Source of the DNA: JAUIIK01 sp963709995
GTDB lineage: Bacteria; Chloroflexota; Chloroflexia; Thermomicrobiales; CFX8
DNA length: 64,000 bases
Direction: 5' to 3'
NCBI GenBank assembly: GCA_963709995.1
Contig: CAVPYN010000011.1
Coordinates: 124,001-188,000, forward strand
Part shown: positions 19,116 through 27,648 of the stretch, in pieces
Layout of the letters: the number at the start of each line of letters is the position of its first letter
Numbering within the stretch: position 1 is the first letter of the stretch
Position numbers and translations under genes: made by a program
Notes under the pieces: model-generated
What the model was told of the DNA's origin: nothing
Seen by the model: only the letters and a program-made list of their open reading frames with translations
Databases searched by the model: none

Positions 19116-20156
19116 GTGAGTCTCGCGACGAAACCGCCGGAATCGCCAACGCCCGATCTGCCGGACGATCCAAATGGGGAATCGAACCAGCAGATGCGGC
19201 GCCTGCCGTGGTTCTACCGCTTCATCGACCGGTTCGTGCGCGGAGACCAGCGCGCGCTCACGATCCGGGCTGGCGTGGCCCTGGTCATGCTCCTGGTTCT
19301 CGTGCTGGTCAGCCCGAGCTTCTTCGGTTGGGGTCTCGCGGTCGCTGTGATGATCGTGGCGGTTCCGATTTCCAAAATGCGTTCGTATGCGATCGCCTTT
19401 CTCCCCTATGGGGCAGCCTGGCTGGTCTTCACCGTCCTGCGTTCGATGGCGGACGAAACACGGATACCGCTTCGCACCGACGCCGTCACGAAGATCGAAC
19501 GGGCGATGTTCCTTGGCGCGACGCCGACGATCTGGCTGCAGAATCATTTGTTCGATCCTTTTTCCCTGGCCTGGTATGACTACGCGACGACCTTCGTTCA
19601 CTGGTCCTATTTCTTCGTGCCGCATATCGCGGCGATCATCATCTGGCGATTGAATCCCGCCCTTTTCACCCGCTATCTCGTTGCAACGGTTCTTTTGCTC
19701 GGAGTTGGCCTGCTTGTCTATTTCCTTTCCCCGGCCGCTCCACCGTGGCTAACGACCGACACCGCGCCGCAGCCAGACACCTACCGGGTGATGGCCAACG
19801 TTGGGCGGGAGATCAACTCCAGCCTCTATGACCGCACCAACAGCGTCGTCGGCGATTCTAACCCGGTCGCGGCGATGCCCTCGATGCACCAGGCGATCAC
19901 GGTGCTCGTCGTGCTGTTCGCGGTATCGGCCGGTGGCTGGATACGCATTGCGGGACTGCTCTACGCAGTGGCGATGGGATTTTCGCTGGTCTATACCGGT
20001 GAACATTATGTCATTGACGTGCTGATCGGCAGCGCCCTGGCCACCTATGCCTACTTCATTGCTGGTCGCTGGCTAACGACGATCGCCCCGTTGTTCCAGA
20101 CGATGCGCCGTCAATCACGCGGCGAGCTGCAACCGATGGGGCCGCCGCCGGTCTAG
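19116..20156 (+). CDS. PAP2 / inositol phosphorylceramide synthase-like membrane protein
   Basis: About 346 aa with some six hydrophobic segments. The C-terminal half carries the phosphatase signature of Aur1/PAP2 enzymes: SPAAPPW, then NPVAAMPSMHQA (catalytic His) and YTGEHYVIDVLIG (second His and Asp). It probably transfers or hydrolyses a lipid head-group phosphate at the membrane, for example in inositol-lipid synthesis. GTG 19116 has AAGGA upstream; the longer frame to 18957 overlaps the ferredoxin gene and is not used. Confidence 0.8.
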   Translation: MSLATKPPESPTPDLPDDPNGESNQQMRRLPWFYRFIDRFVRGDQRALTIRAGVALVMLLVLVLVSPSFFGWGLAVAVMIVAVPISKMRSYAIAFLPYGAAWLVFTVLRSMADETRIPLRTDAVTKIERAMFLGATPTIWLQNHLFDPFSLAWYDYATTFVHWSYFFVPHIAAIIIWRLNPALFTRYLVATVLLLGVGLLVYFLSPAAPPWLTTDTAPQPDTYRVMANVGREINSSLYDRTNSVVGDSNPVAAMPSMHQAITVLVVLFAVSAGGWIRIAGLLYAVAMGFSLVYTGEHYVIDVLIGSALATYAYFIAGRWLTTIAPLFQTMRRQSRGELQPMGPPPV

Positions 20157-20458
20157 CGGGATACGAATGCGCCGCCGTGAGTTTGTTCTGGGGTGTCAAC
20201 CATCGCGGTAGTCGCCCGTGCACGGAGTAGAGCACATCCCATGGATGGACGATGTCGAGCGCATTCGTATCAAGCCCCTACCGGTTGGACGTGGCAAAGG
20301 AACGCCTACGATCGAGCCAGGTGAATCCCCTTCGGGGATGTCCTCGTCCCCAATCTTCAGGCGTCCTTCAAGCGGGTCAACTCCAGTGCCGGACCGGTTT
20401 CTCCTACTCCCAAAGGCAGCAAAATCTGCCGTTCCGATGAGTTGCTCGTTTATGTCAG
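20157..20458. other. Gene-free stretch at edge of the toxin island
   Basis: Contains a small hairpin at about 20327-20341 (ATCCCC-TTC-GGGGAT) and, at about 20366-20391, a segment sharing AAGCGGGTCAACTCCA with the right end of the IS3 element at 26817-26832. A minus-strand reading of 88 codons here overlaps the next gene and shows no family pattern. It marks the boundary between core genes and the island. Confidence 0.5.
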
Positions 20459-20815
20459 TCAATCCACTTGAGCCAGGCGGTGCTCGAAGGAGGAGTCCAC
20501 ATCAATCAACTCGAACGGCAGAGCCAGGATCAGCGCCGCACCCAAAAGGAAAAGTGCGAACGCAGGCGTCGGACTTTCGTCGAAGGTTTCCGGACTCTGT
20601 CGGAGCCAAAGTAAGCCCCCGATGGCAGGAATCATAGCCGCTACAATTACATTCACTACCTTGATAAGCAGACGATCTGGATAGATCGTGTCGAGCAAAA
20701 GGAACGCAGCGAACGAAACTACAAAGCCCATTATGAATAGGCGGATTGCGCTGCTCAAGAAAAGCGCAAGACAAACATTGCGTACGTGCTTTACAGATGC
20801 GACTAGCCAAGACAT
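20459..20815 (-). CDS. Small polytopic membrane protein, candidate immunity protein
   Basis: 118 aa with three or four TM segments (LFLSSAIRLFIMGFVVSFAAFLLL; VVNVIVAAMIPAIGGLLWL; AFALFLLGAALILALPFEL) and a short charged tail. No family is recognised. ATG 20815 has GAGGG about seven bases upstream. It lies directly downstream of an orphan RHS C-terminal cassette on the same strand, exactly where polymorphic-toxin immunity genes sit. A membrane immunity protein would fit the hydrophobic tip of that cassette. Its role is inferred from position only. Confidence 0.6.
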   Translation of the reverse strand: MSWLVASVKHVRNVCLALFLSSAIRLFIMGFVVSFAAFLLLDTIYPDRLLIKVVNVIVAAMIPAIGGLLWLRQSPETFDESPTPAFALFLLGAALILALPFELIDVDSSFEHRLAQVD

Positions 20816-20983
20816 CTGACCACCCTCGGTACACATCTAACAACGAGACGGTCAGCGAGGCTACCACCAATAGTTCCCGTCGACACCATCTCAACCCAAC
20901 GCGCACTGCGCGCTATTTCGTGCCGACACCATGCTTAGTCTATCCTCGCTGTCACCGAACGAACGCTCTTGGACGAGAGGTCA

Positions 20984-21850
20984 CTAGATTAAATCGTCGC
21001 GACAACCACTAATGAGGCTGGCAGTTTCACAGAAGCCAGCCCACAAGTAAGGGTTCATTGGACCAAGAACATAAGACGCGATCGCCCCTCCGCAGAACTT
21101 CCAGCCTGCGAGGCAGGCACTAATGATTAGCACCAAGATCGTATCTCCTTGCGGAAGGCTACGAACCAGTTTCTGTCCGGCTCGCGCCAGCTTTAACAGA
21201 TTCTTGAAATTCTTCACCGACCTATCTAGACCAAACCCGGCCGCCAAAGCCATGCAATCCAGAAAACACGAAGCGCAGTCTTTAAAGAACTCCCCACAGT
21301 CATCAACTCCAGGAACTGGACAGTTGTCATCGGGCTCCTCTGGCAGGTCCTCAGAATCACAATCATCACAATTGTCTGTTGGGCGATCGCCCTGGAAATG
21401 ATCGAATCCATCGTTCAGCAATCCGAGAATCTCCGCGAGGATCGCGAACATCAGCGCCAGGATCGTCAGGATCAAGATGAAGAACACGATTCCGAGAGCC
21501 ATGCCAATAAAGGGCAACAGGAGCAGCGGAATCGCTGCCCGGATCGCCGCCCCGACCGCGACCAGTGCGGTGGTCAACCCAGCAAGGATCACCATCCCTT
21601 GCTCGACGTCGCTAATCGTATGCCCGGTCGGGTCCGTGTAGCGCATCGGGTTGTTCGCGGTGTAGGCATAGCGGTTGTAGCCCTGCGTCCCCGGCGCATT
21701 GGGCTGCACCGTATCGGCGCTCAGGAAACGACCGGTGCTCGGGTTGTAATGCCGTGAACGCAGGTAGACATCGCCCGTCGTCGCATCGGTCGGCTCTCCG
21801 GTGAAGCCGAAGCGGCTCGTCGCGCCGCTCTGGTTACGCGGCGACCCGAC
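20984..21850 (-). CDS. Orphan RHS C-terminal cassette with hydrophobic, Cys-rich toxin tip
   Basis: The frame opens abruptly inside the RHS core (SRFGFTGEPTDATTGDVYLRSR, then SADTVQPNAPGTQGYNRYAY and YTDPTGHTISDVEQG) without any upstream RHS repeats. After the core comes a hydrophobic linker of about 60 aa, an acidic stretch ending GDRPTDN, and a tip of about 120 aa rich in Cys and hydrophobics (CGEFFKDCASCFLDCMALAAG; LVLIISACLAGWKFCGG). The core and linker are very similar to 22.7-23.15 kb, but the tip differs. This is a displaced effector tip that recombination could place onto the long RHS gene. On its own it probably has no start; GTG 21709 lies inside the core. Confidence 0.75.
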   Translation of the reverse strand, partial: VGSPRNQSGATSRFGFTGEPTDATTGDVYLRSRHYNPSTGRFLSADTVQPNAPGTQGYNRYAYTANNPMRYTDPTGHTISDVEQGMVILAGLTTALVAVGAAIRAAIPLLLLPFIGMALGIVFFILILTILALMFAILAEILGLLNDGFDHFQGDRPTDNCDDCDSEDLPEEPDDNCPVPGVDDCGEFFKDCASCFLDCMALAAGFGLDRSVKNFKNLLKLARAGQKLVRSLPQGDTILVLIISACLAGWKFCGGAIASYVLGPMNPYLWAGFCETASLISGCRDDLI

Positions 21851-21872
21851 TCTGCCTCCTCAAACGCCCTTG

Positions 21873-22130
21873 TTATCCAGTATGTCTAACTGATCCGTAT
21901 CCGAAAAGAAGCAAAGCCAGTCCTGAGAGACCTATCGCCCATGGAAATGAGCTTTGCCAGGAGTGGCCTATCTGAGCGACAAGGAGTGGATAGCCTGGAA
22001 TGGATACAACCGCAAAGAAGTATGCGAGAAATCGCCATGCTCCGGTTGGCCTCGGATAGAGGGCTCGAAATTCTCGTATCGCAAGTCCCATAAAGATGAG
22101 GCTGCCGGACCACATCAGGATCGCTGTCAT
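21873..22130 (-). CDS. Small three-TM protein, candidate immunity protein for the long RHS gene
   Basis: 86 aa. Hydrophobic segments MWSGSLIFMGLAIREF, WRFLAYFFAVVSIPGYPLLVAQI and PWAIGLSGLALLLFGYGSV make up most of the protein. It starts (ATG 22130) 17 bases after the RHS stop on the same strand; earlier in-frame ATGs at 22175 and 22193 would overlap the RHS gene. Nothing in it matches a family I know. The position and the membrane character suggest protection against the hydrophobic RHS tip just upstream. Confidence 0.5.
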   Translation of the reverse strand: MTAILMWSGSLIFMGLAIREFRALYPRPTGAWRFLAYFFAVVSIPGYPLLVAQIGHSWQSSFPWAIGLSGLALLLFGYGSVRHTG

Positions 22131-22146
22131 GTCGCACGCCCTAGCG

Positions 22147-25100
22147 CTAGTATCCACCGCACTCTCGTCGTGCATCCTCAAGTGCCTGGACATCTGCCAT
22201 GGTGATTCCAATGTCGAGTAGTAGATCCACTGTGGGATCAAATGATGCAAAGGAGGCCCCGGAAAGCGCTGCAGCCTGTGCACATTCGGGACTTGCGATC
22301 CCTGAATCCTCGCAGACAATCGCAAGCGCAGCGGCCGTGGCAAAATCGCCGATAGTGGCTCCTATTGCTGCCTGACCAGCCATTGCACTGTATGCTGCCG
22401 CACAAGCAAAAGGCCCAAAGATACACAACGCTACCGTTCCGAGTATTGCCGAAGTTGCCGCGATTGCGGTAATCCCCAAAGCGATCAGGTCAAGCGCAAC
22501 GGTTAGCTCAAGCTCAGAAAGGTTGCAATCACAGCCGGCGAACTCTGCTCGAATCGAATCTGACGGATCCAGTCGCGACACTCCTGGCACCGTACCATTT
22601 GGAGCATATACTGGGCAGTCATCGCTAGGCTCCATCGGTAGATCGTCAGGATCCTTCGACGGGGGCCGGTCCGTTGGCCGATCGCCTTGGTAGTGATCGA
22701 AATCATCCTGAAGCAAAGCTAGGATCTCACCAATCACATGAAAAATCAGCGCCAGGATTACCAGAAGCGTGTAGGCGAAAACGATTGAGAGAGCCAGGCC
22801 TATCGGCCCTCCCAGAAGTAGCAGGGGTAGCGAGGTTCTGACCAACGCGCCCCACATGACGAGCGCGACAATCAACCCTGCTAGGATCTCCATGCCCTGC
22901 TCGACATCGTTGATCGTGTGCCCGGTGGGATCGGTGTAACGCATCGGGTTGTTGGCGGTGTAGGCATAGCGGTTGTAGCCCTGTGTCCCTGGCGCGTTCG
23001 GCTGCACCGTGTCGGCGCTCAGGAAGCGGCCGGTGTTGGGGTCGTAGTGGCGCGACCGCAGGTAGATGTCCCCGGTCGTCGCATCCGTCGGCTCGCCGGT
23101 GAAGCCGAACAGGCTGCTCGCGCCCGTCTGGTTTCTCGGCGCGCCAAAGACCGCGTAGTCTGATGAACCCGTCAGCGTTCCCGTGCCATCGGTCAGACCG
23201 CGCACCGAGCCCAGCGCGTCGGTCAACGGATAGGTTGCGGCATTTGTCCCGTCTATCTGGGAGACGAGACCACCGGCATGAAGGTAACCGTTCGTCCCGT
23301 CATCGACGAGCATCGGCAGCCCGCTGATCTGGTCGTAAATGTAGGTCGTCGTGTTCGCCCCGACCGTCTCGCTGACCTTCAATCCGTTGCCATCGTAGCT
23401 GTAGCTGACCGTGTTGCCACCGACCGTCGCCCCGGTCAAGCGGTTACGCCAGTCCCAGCTGTAGCTCTCTGCGCCAACCGCCGTCAGGTTGCCGGCCTGG
23501 TCGTAGGTGAAGGTGTTCGTGCCGTCGCTGGTCAGCTGGTCGGCGTCGTCGTAGGTGTTGGTCGCGATCGTGTTGCCGTTGAAGGTCTCGGTCAGCCGGT
23601 TGCCGTTGGCGTCGTAGGTGTAGCCAGCCGTGTCAGCATTGCTATAGGTCACACCGGTGACGCGGTTGAGCGCGTCCAGGGTGTAGCTCTCGCTGCCGCC
23701 GCCATAGGCCATTGCCGTGCGGTTTCCGGCCGCATCGAGCGTATAGAGGTAGCTGAACTGACTGCCCAGCCCGCCGCCACCGTGGACGACCGAGGTCAGA
23801 CGTCCCGCGCCGTCGTAGCCGTAGGTCGTCGAGAGGCCGTTGGGACGGGTCACGCCGGTGCGTTGGCCATCGACGTTGTAGCTGAAACCCATCACCCGGC
23901 TCTGCCAGTCGGTCAGGCTCGTCAGCTGGCCGACGGCGTCGTAAGCGTAGGTCGCCGTCCGTCCACCGGGCAGGGTCATGCTGCTGCGCCGCCCAGCGTT
24001 GTCGTAGGCGTAGGAGACGGTCCCATTCGGCGCGGTCACCGAGCTGATCTGCGATGCCGCGTCATAGCTGTAAGTCGTCGTCCCGGTCGGATCGGTCATC
24101 GATGTCTGGCGGCCCAGATCGTCGTAGCTGTAGGAGATGCTGCCATTCGGATAGGTGACACCGGTCAGGTTATCGGCGGCATCGTAACTATAGCTGGCGG
24201 TGATGTTGTTGGCATTGGTGCTGCTGGTGACGTTTCCGGCCAGATCGTAGCCGTAGCTCGTCGTCCGGTTGAGCGGATCGGTCTGGGTCAGCAGGTTGCC
24301 AACCGTGTCGTAGGTCAGGGTCGTCACCTTGCCGCGCGGGTTAGTGAGGCTGGTCAAGCGGCCGCCGGCATCGTAACCAAAGGTGACGACACCGCTCAGG
24401 GCGTCGGTCATCGTCTTCTGCCGGCCAGCGCCATCATAGGTGTAGCTGATCGTGTTGCTATTCGGATCGGTCTCGCTCGTTAGCTGGCCAGCGTCGTCAT
24501 AGGCGAAGCTGGTGCTGTTCCCCAGGGCATCGGTCACGCTCGTCAGCCGGTTGGCGGCATCGTAGGCGTAGGTCGTGACGCCGTTGAGCGGATCGGTCTC
24601 GCTGGTCAGGTTCCCGGCCGCGTCATAGGCGAAGGTCGTCGTCTTGCCACGAGGGTCGGTCATCGACACGCGCTGGTTGGCCCCGTCGTAGGTGTAGCTG
24701 GTCGTGTGGTTGAGCGGATCAGTCGTCGAAGACAGGTTGCCGCAGTCGTCGTAGACCGCTGTCGAGATGGCGCTATTCGGCAGCGTCGTGCTGAGCAGGC
24801 GCCCATTGGTGTCGTAGCTGAAGGAGATCGTCCGGTTGAGCGGATCGGTCATCGAGGCCAGCTGGCCTTTGCTATCATAGCTCCGGGTCGTCGTCTGATT
24901 CAGTGGATTGGTGACCGAGATCAGGTCACCGTTGTCGTTATAGGCGTAGGTTGTCACCCGGTTGAGTGGGTCGGTCTTGGTCAGCATGCGGTCGTTGTCA
25001 TCGTAGGTGTAGGTCGTCAGCTTGTTGAGCGGATCGCCCTTGGTGATGACGTTGCCACGGCTGTCGTACTCGTAGTTGGTACGGTGGTCAAGCTGGTCCT

Positions 25101-25524
25101 CATACCAAAGCAGGTAGCCGTAGAAGTCGCGATTGTATTCCTGGACATTGCCGAGCGCGTCGGTGACCGAGGCCAGATTGCCTCTGAGGCCATACGCATA
25201 GGTCGTCGTGTGGTTGTTGGCATCGGTCTCGGTCAGCACCCGGCCGTTGGCGTCGTAGGTCCAACTCCAGACCTTGCCGAGCGGATCGGTCATGCTGGTC
25301 TGGTTGTCGGTGCCATCGTAGGTGTAGGTCCAGGTGTTGTTGAGCGCGTTCGTCTCCGTCAGCACGTTCCCATGCGCATCGAATGTATAGGTCATCGTGT
25401 GGTTGAGCGCGTTGGTGATCGTCGTCGGGTTGCCATCCTGGTCGTAGCTGAAGGTTGTCGTATTCAGGCAGGCATCGACGAGGGTGGTTGGGAGGTGCAG
25501 CGCATTGTAGGAAATGGAGGCGCT
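22147..25524 (-). CDS. RHS/YD-repeat polymorphic toxin, N-terminus cut off by an IS
   Basis: About 1125 codons. The first ~800 residues are some 35 YD repeats (pattern GxxTxxTYDxxGxL), followed by the RHS core (DALGSVRGLTDGTG; FGFTGEPTDATTGDIYLRSRHYDPNTGRFLSAD; YAYTANNPMRYTDPTGHT). Next is a hydrophobic linker (ILALIFHVIGEILALL) and a strain-specific tip of about 190 aa with strongly hydrophobic stretches (IALGITAIAATSAILGTVALCIFGPFACAA). RHS shells encapsulate a toxin tip that is delivered to competitors. The frame stays open to 25524, where an IS3 element begins, so the signal peptide and N-terminal part are missing. No start codon is assured; the gene may be inactive. Confidence 0.88.
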   Translation of the reverse strand, partial: SASISYNALHLPTTLVDACLNTTTFSYDQDGNPTTITNALNHTMTYTFDAHGNVLTETNALNNTWTYTYDGTDNQTSMTDPLGKVWSWTYDANGRVLTETDANNHTTTYAYGLRGNLASVTDALGNVQEYNRDFYGYLLWYEDQLDHRTNYEYDSRGNVITKGDPLNKLTTYTYDDNDRMLTKTDPLNRVTTYAYNDNGDLISVTNPLNQTTTRSYDSKGQLASMTDPLNRTISFSYDTNGRLLSTTLPNSAISTAVYDDCGNLSSTTDPLNHTTSYTYDGANQRVSMTDPRGKTTTFAYDAAGNLTSETDPLNGVTTYAYDAANRLTSVTDALGNSTSFAYDDAGQLTSETDPNSNTISYTYDGAGRQKTMTDALSGVVTFGYDAGGRLTSLTNPRGKVTTLTYDTVGNLLTQTDPLNRTTSYGYDLAGNVTSSTNANNITASYSYDAADNLTGVTYPNGSISYSYDDLGRQTSMTDPTGTTTYSYDAASQISSVTAPNGTVSYAYDNAGRRSSMTLPGGRTATYAYDAVGQLTSLTDWQSRVMGFSYNVDGQRTGVTRPNGLSTTYGYDGAGRLTSVVHGGGGLGSQFSYLYTLDAAGNRTAMAYGGGSESYTLDALNRVTGVTYSNADTAGYTYDANGNRLTETFNGNTIATNTYDDADQLTSDGTNTFTYDQAGNLTAVGAESYSWDWRNRLTGATVGGNTVSYSYDGNGLKVSETVGANTTTYIYDQISGLPMLVDDGTNGYLHAGGLVSQIDGTNAATYPLTDALGSVRGLTDGTGTLTGSSDYAVFGAPRNQTGASSLFGFTGEPTDATTGDIYLRSRHYDPNTGRFLSADTVQPNAPGTQGYNRYAYTANNPMRYTDPTGHTINDVEQGMEILAGLIVALVMWGALVRTSLPLLLLGGPIGLALSIVFAYTLLVILALIFHVIGEILALLQDDFDHYQGDRPTDRPPSKDPDDLPMEPSDDCPVYAPNGTVPGVSRLDPSDSIRAEFAGCDCNLSELELTVALDLIALGITAIAATSAILGTVALCIFGPFACAAAYSAMAGQAAIGATIGDFATAAALAIVCEDSGIASPECAQAAALSGASFASFDPTVDLLLDIGITMADVQALEDARRECGGY

Positions 25525-25579
25525 TGGAGTTACCCCGGTTTCGTGGACAGTTCATCGCTGGTTGGTCGGGTAGCTCCTT

Positions 25580-26449
25580 TCATGCAGCCACTGCCAACTT
25601 GACGGCACGTTCGTAGGCAGCAGGCGAATGATAACCGAGTGCCGAGTGGCGCCGATGGGAGTTGTAGAAGCCTTCGATGTAGTCGAAGAGCGCGGTGCGA
25701 GCTTCGCGGTGGGTCCTGAAAGTGTGGCGGCGCAGCAGTTCACATTCCAGGGTCGCAAAGAAGGCCTCGGTAACGGCATTGTCGTAACAGTCGCCTTGGG
25801 AACCCATCGAGGGCACAATCCCCGCTAGCTAGCAGCGTTGACCGAAGGTGAATGACGTGTACTGTGAGCCCTGGTCGGAGTGATGGATCACCCCCTGCGC
25901 CGGCCGCCGGTTCCACAAGGCCATCTCCAAGGCGGTCACGACGAGCTCGCTGCGCAGGTGGTCAGCCATCGCCCAGCCGACGATCCGACGACTGAAGACA
26001 TCGAGCACGACAGCCAGGTAGAGAAAGCCGTTCCAGGTCGGGACGTAGGTGATATCCGCCGTCCAGAGCTGGTTCGGTGCGCTGGCCACGAAGCGGCGCT
26101 GCACCCGATCGGGCGCTGGCACGGCGCGCGGTTCGCGCTGCGTGGTGCGCACGCGTTTCCGCCGATGACAACCCACGAGCCCCTCCGCCCGCATCAGCCG
26201 CGCGACACGCTTACGCCCACAGCGCACCCCATGGGCGGCGAGGTCGGCATGAATCCGTGGTGCCCCATACGTGCCGCGGCTCGTACGGTGGATCGTCCGG
26301 ATACGTTCCGTCAACTGGGCGTCGGCCTGACAGCGGGCCGAACGGCCCCGCCCGCGCCAGGCGTAGTATCCGCTCGTCGAAACACCCAGCATCCGACACA
26401 TGGTCCTCACGGCATGATGAGCCTTCTCTCGCTCGACGAACTCAAACAC
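25580..26449 (-). CDS. IS3-family transposase OrfB, interrupted by in-frame TAG
   Basis: DDE integrase-core transposase. HTH_21-like N-terminus (VREKAHH-type VEREKAHHAVRTMCRMLGVS), first catalytic Asp in WTADITYVPTW, second in VVLDVFSRRIVGW, Glu in AVTEAFFATLECEL. After SFTFGQRC the codon is TAG (within the palindrome GCTAGCTAGC at about 25823-25832), then the same frame continues AGIVPSMGSQGDCYDNA to the normal end. The stop is in frame, not a frameshift. It separates the second Asp from the catalytic Glu, so the copy should be inactive unless the stop is a sequencing artefact. Confidence 0.85.
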
Positions 26450-26451
26450 GG

Positions 26452-26766
26452 CTATCGGCGTGAGTTGTCGGGCGCCCTCTGGGCGTGGGCGAAGAAGGCT
26501 GCGGCTTTTTTTAGGATCTCGCGCTCTTCACGCAGGATGCGGTTCTCACGGCGCAGGCGAGCCAATTCCTCGCGTTCACTCGTCGTCAGCCCATCGTGCC
26601 GAACACCCGCATCGAGATCTGCTTGTTTGAGCCACTGGCGCAGTGTCTCGGTACTAATACCGAGATCTTCCGCAATGGCGCGTTGAGACTTGCCACTCGA
26701 ACGCATGAGAGCGATCGCTTCGGCCCGGAACTCTGGTGGATACGGCGGTCGCGTCTTGCCGCCCAT
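26452..26766 (-). CDS. IS3-family transposase OrfA (HTH)
   Basis: 104 aa. An N-terminal helix-turn-helix (YPPEFRAEAIALMRSSGKSQ...DLGISTETLRQWLKQAD) is followed by a leucine-zipper-like coiled coil (EREELARLRRENRILREEREIL), which lets OrfA and OrfAB multimerise. ATG 26766 has AGGAG five bases upstream. The A7 run within the codons for LKKA is the likely -1 frameshift site giving OrfAB. Confidence 0.88.
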   Translation of the reverse strand: MGGKTRPPYPPEFRAEAIALMRSSGKSQRAIAEDLGISTETLRQWLKQADLDAGVRHDGLTTSEREELARLRRENRILREEREILKKAAAFFAHAQRAPDNSRR

Positions 26767-26832
26767 TGGGACTCCTTTCTCGGAATCAATCACTCCAAGT
26801 GTTGAGGTCTCCACTAAAGCGGGTCAACTCCA

Positions 26833-27180
26833 CAGTGCTCGGCGACAAGGGCTATGTCAGTGCGCCGGCTGCAGCTCAGCTTGCTGATCAGGCTGCTGTA
26901 CGCTTGCTGACCGTGCCGCGTCGCAACCAGCACCGGCAACTGGCTCCACAGCAAGTCACCCTGCACAACCGCTGGCGCCACATCATCGAGACGATGACGA
27001 GTCAACTGGCTGGTCAGTTGCAGATCGAGACGATCGGGCCAAGAGCTTCTGGGGACTCTGTGCACGCCTCTACAGCAAGCTCACCGCCCATACTATCTGC
27101 CTGTACCTCAATCGTCTCCTCTCCACTGAAAACTATCTCCAGATCAAACACCTCGCCTTTCCCAACTAGCACAAGGGTCT
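26833..27180 (+). mobile_element. IS982-family insertion sequence remnant (3' end)
   Basis: The plus strand encodes the C-terminal third of an IS982-type transposase: VLGDKGYVSAPAAAQ, TVPRRNQ, IIETMTSQL, then after a frameshift near 27045 RAKSFWGLCARLYSKLTAHT and ...LQIKHLAFPN with stop at 27167-27169. The element end is probably the GCACAAGGGT just after it. The 5' part, including the first catalytic Asp, is missing at the IS3 border (26832/26833). It is a dead fragment left by IS3 insertion plus deletion. Confidence 0.75.
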
Positions 27181-27202
27181 AGTACTAGCGGATGACAGGT
27201 AC

Positions 27203-27532
27203 TCAGATACTGAGAACTGTGGCGTGACCGACCAATATGGACAACCCTTCCCACAATTCGATCTTATCTCCAACTTTGACCGAGTTCCAGAACCTAGCCT
27301 CGATGGGCCTAAGATAGGCTCGCGCACATTCTCCCGGAACAACTCGCTCCTGATCTACCCAGTGCAAGATCGCATCGTTGAAAAGCTTGTGAGAGCCTGC
27401 CATATGACCTATCCAGCACGTAGCATGGTATCCGTGCCAAACCGAATGTTGCCGACCTCCTTCGGCAGCAGTGAACAGCGTCAAGCAGATGTCTATACGT
27501 CGGGGCGCCGCAGCATCCGCCATGGCGTCCAT
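27203..27532 (-). CDS. Small EF-Tu-like beta-barrel protein, possible immunity protein
   Basis: 109 aa. The pattern ICLTLFTAAEGGR-x-H-x8-GYHATCW, ...RVVPGECARAYLRPIEA... and VGDKIELWEGLSILVGHATVL resembles the second/third barrel of translation elongation factor Tu, a module also found in short stand-alone proteins. It lies second after the toxin-17 RHS gene on the same strand. ATG 27532 and 27523 are alternative starts without a clear ribosome-binding site. Just upstream (27535-27648) another frame is open (LNVPGNRFNELNSAVGGLVE), so the true start may lie there with a frameshift. An immunity role is a guess from position. Confidence 0.5.
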   Translation of the reverse strand: MDAMADAAAPRRIDICLTLFTAAEGGRQHSVWHGYHATCWIGHMAGSHKLFNDAILHWVDQERVVPGECARAYLRPIEARFWNSVKVGDKIELWEGLSILVGHATVLSI

Positions 27533-27648
27533 GGCAACGCGTTCAAGAATTCCACTAGGCCTCCTACAGCAGAGTTGAGTTCGTTGAACCGATTTCCAGG
27601 AACGTTCAATGCATATCGGCTAACTGTATGGATCAGTTCGAATGCTGC

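Larger units (their letters stand above)
25525..26832 (-). mobile_element. IS3-family insertion sequence
   Basis: About 1308 bp. Imperfect terminal inverted repeats of about 23 bases share GGAGTT-CCC-G-TTT-GTGGA at 25526 onward and, inverted, ending at 26831. Two overlapping frames encode OrfA (HTH) and OrfB (DDE). OrfB is in the -1 frame relative to OrfA, with an A7 slippery run (26506-26512 on the minus strand), as expected for programmed frameshifting. It is inserted in the long RHS gene at 25524/25525; the other flank is an IS982 remnant. No target duplication is obvious, which suggests rearrangement after insertion. Confidence 0.85.

Noticed and set aside
20196..20462. Minus-strand 88-codon frame overlapping the island-edge membrane protein
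   Set aside because: No ribosome-binding site or family pattern, and it overlaps both the membrane gene and an IS-like end.
22900..25400. Regular repeats that could suggest a CRISPR array
   Set aside because: The repeats are degenerate, coding and periodic by about 60-65 bases in frame; they are YD repeats, not direct repeats with spacers.
23278..25602. Long plus-strand frames (401 and 298 codons) opposite the RHS gene
   Set aside because: Their repeating pattern mirrors the YD repeats on the minus strand; they are antisense shadows of a repetitive GC-rich gene.
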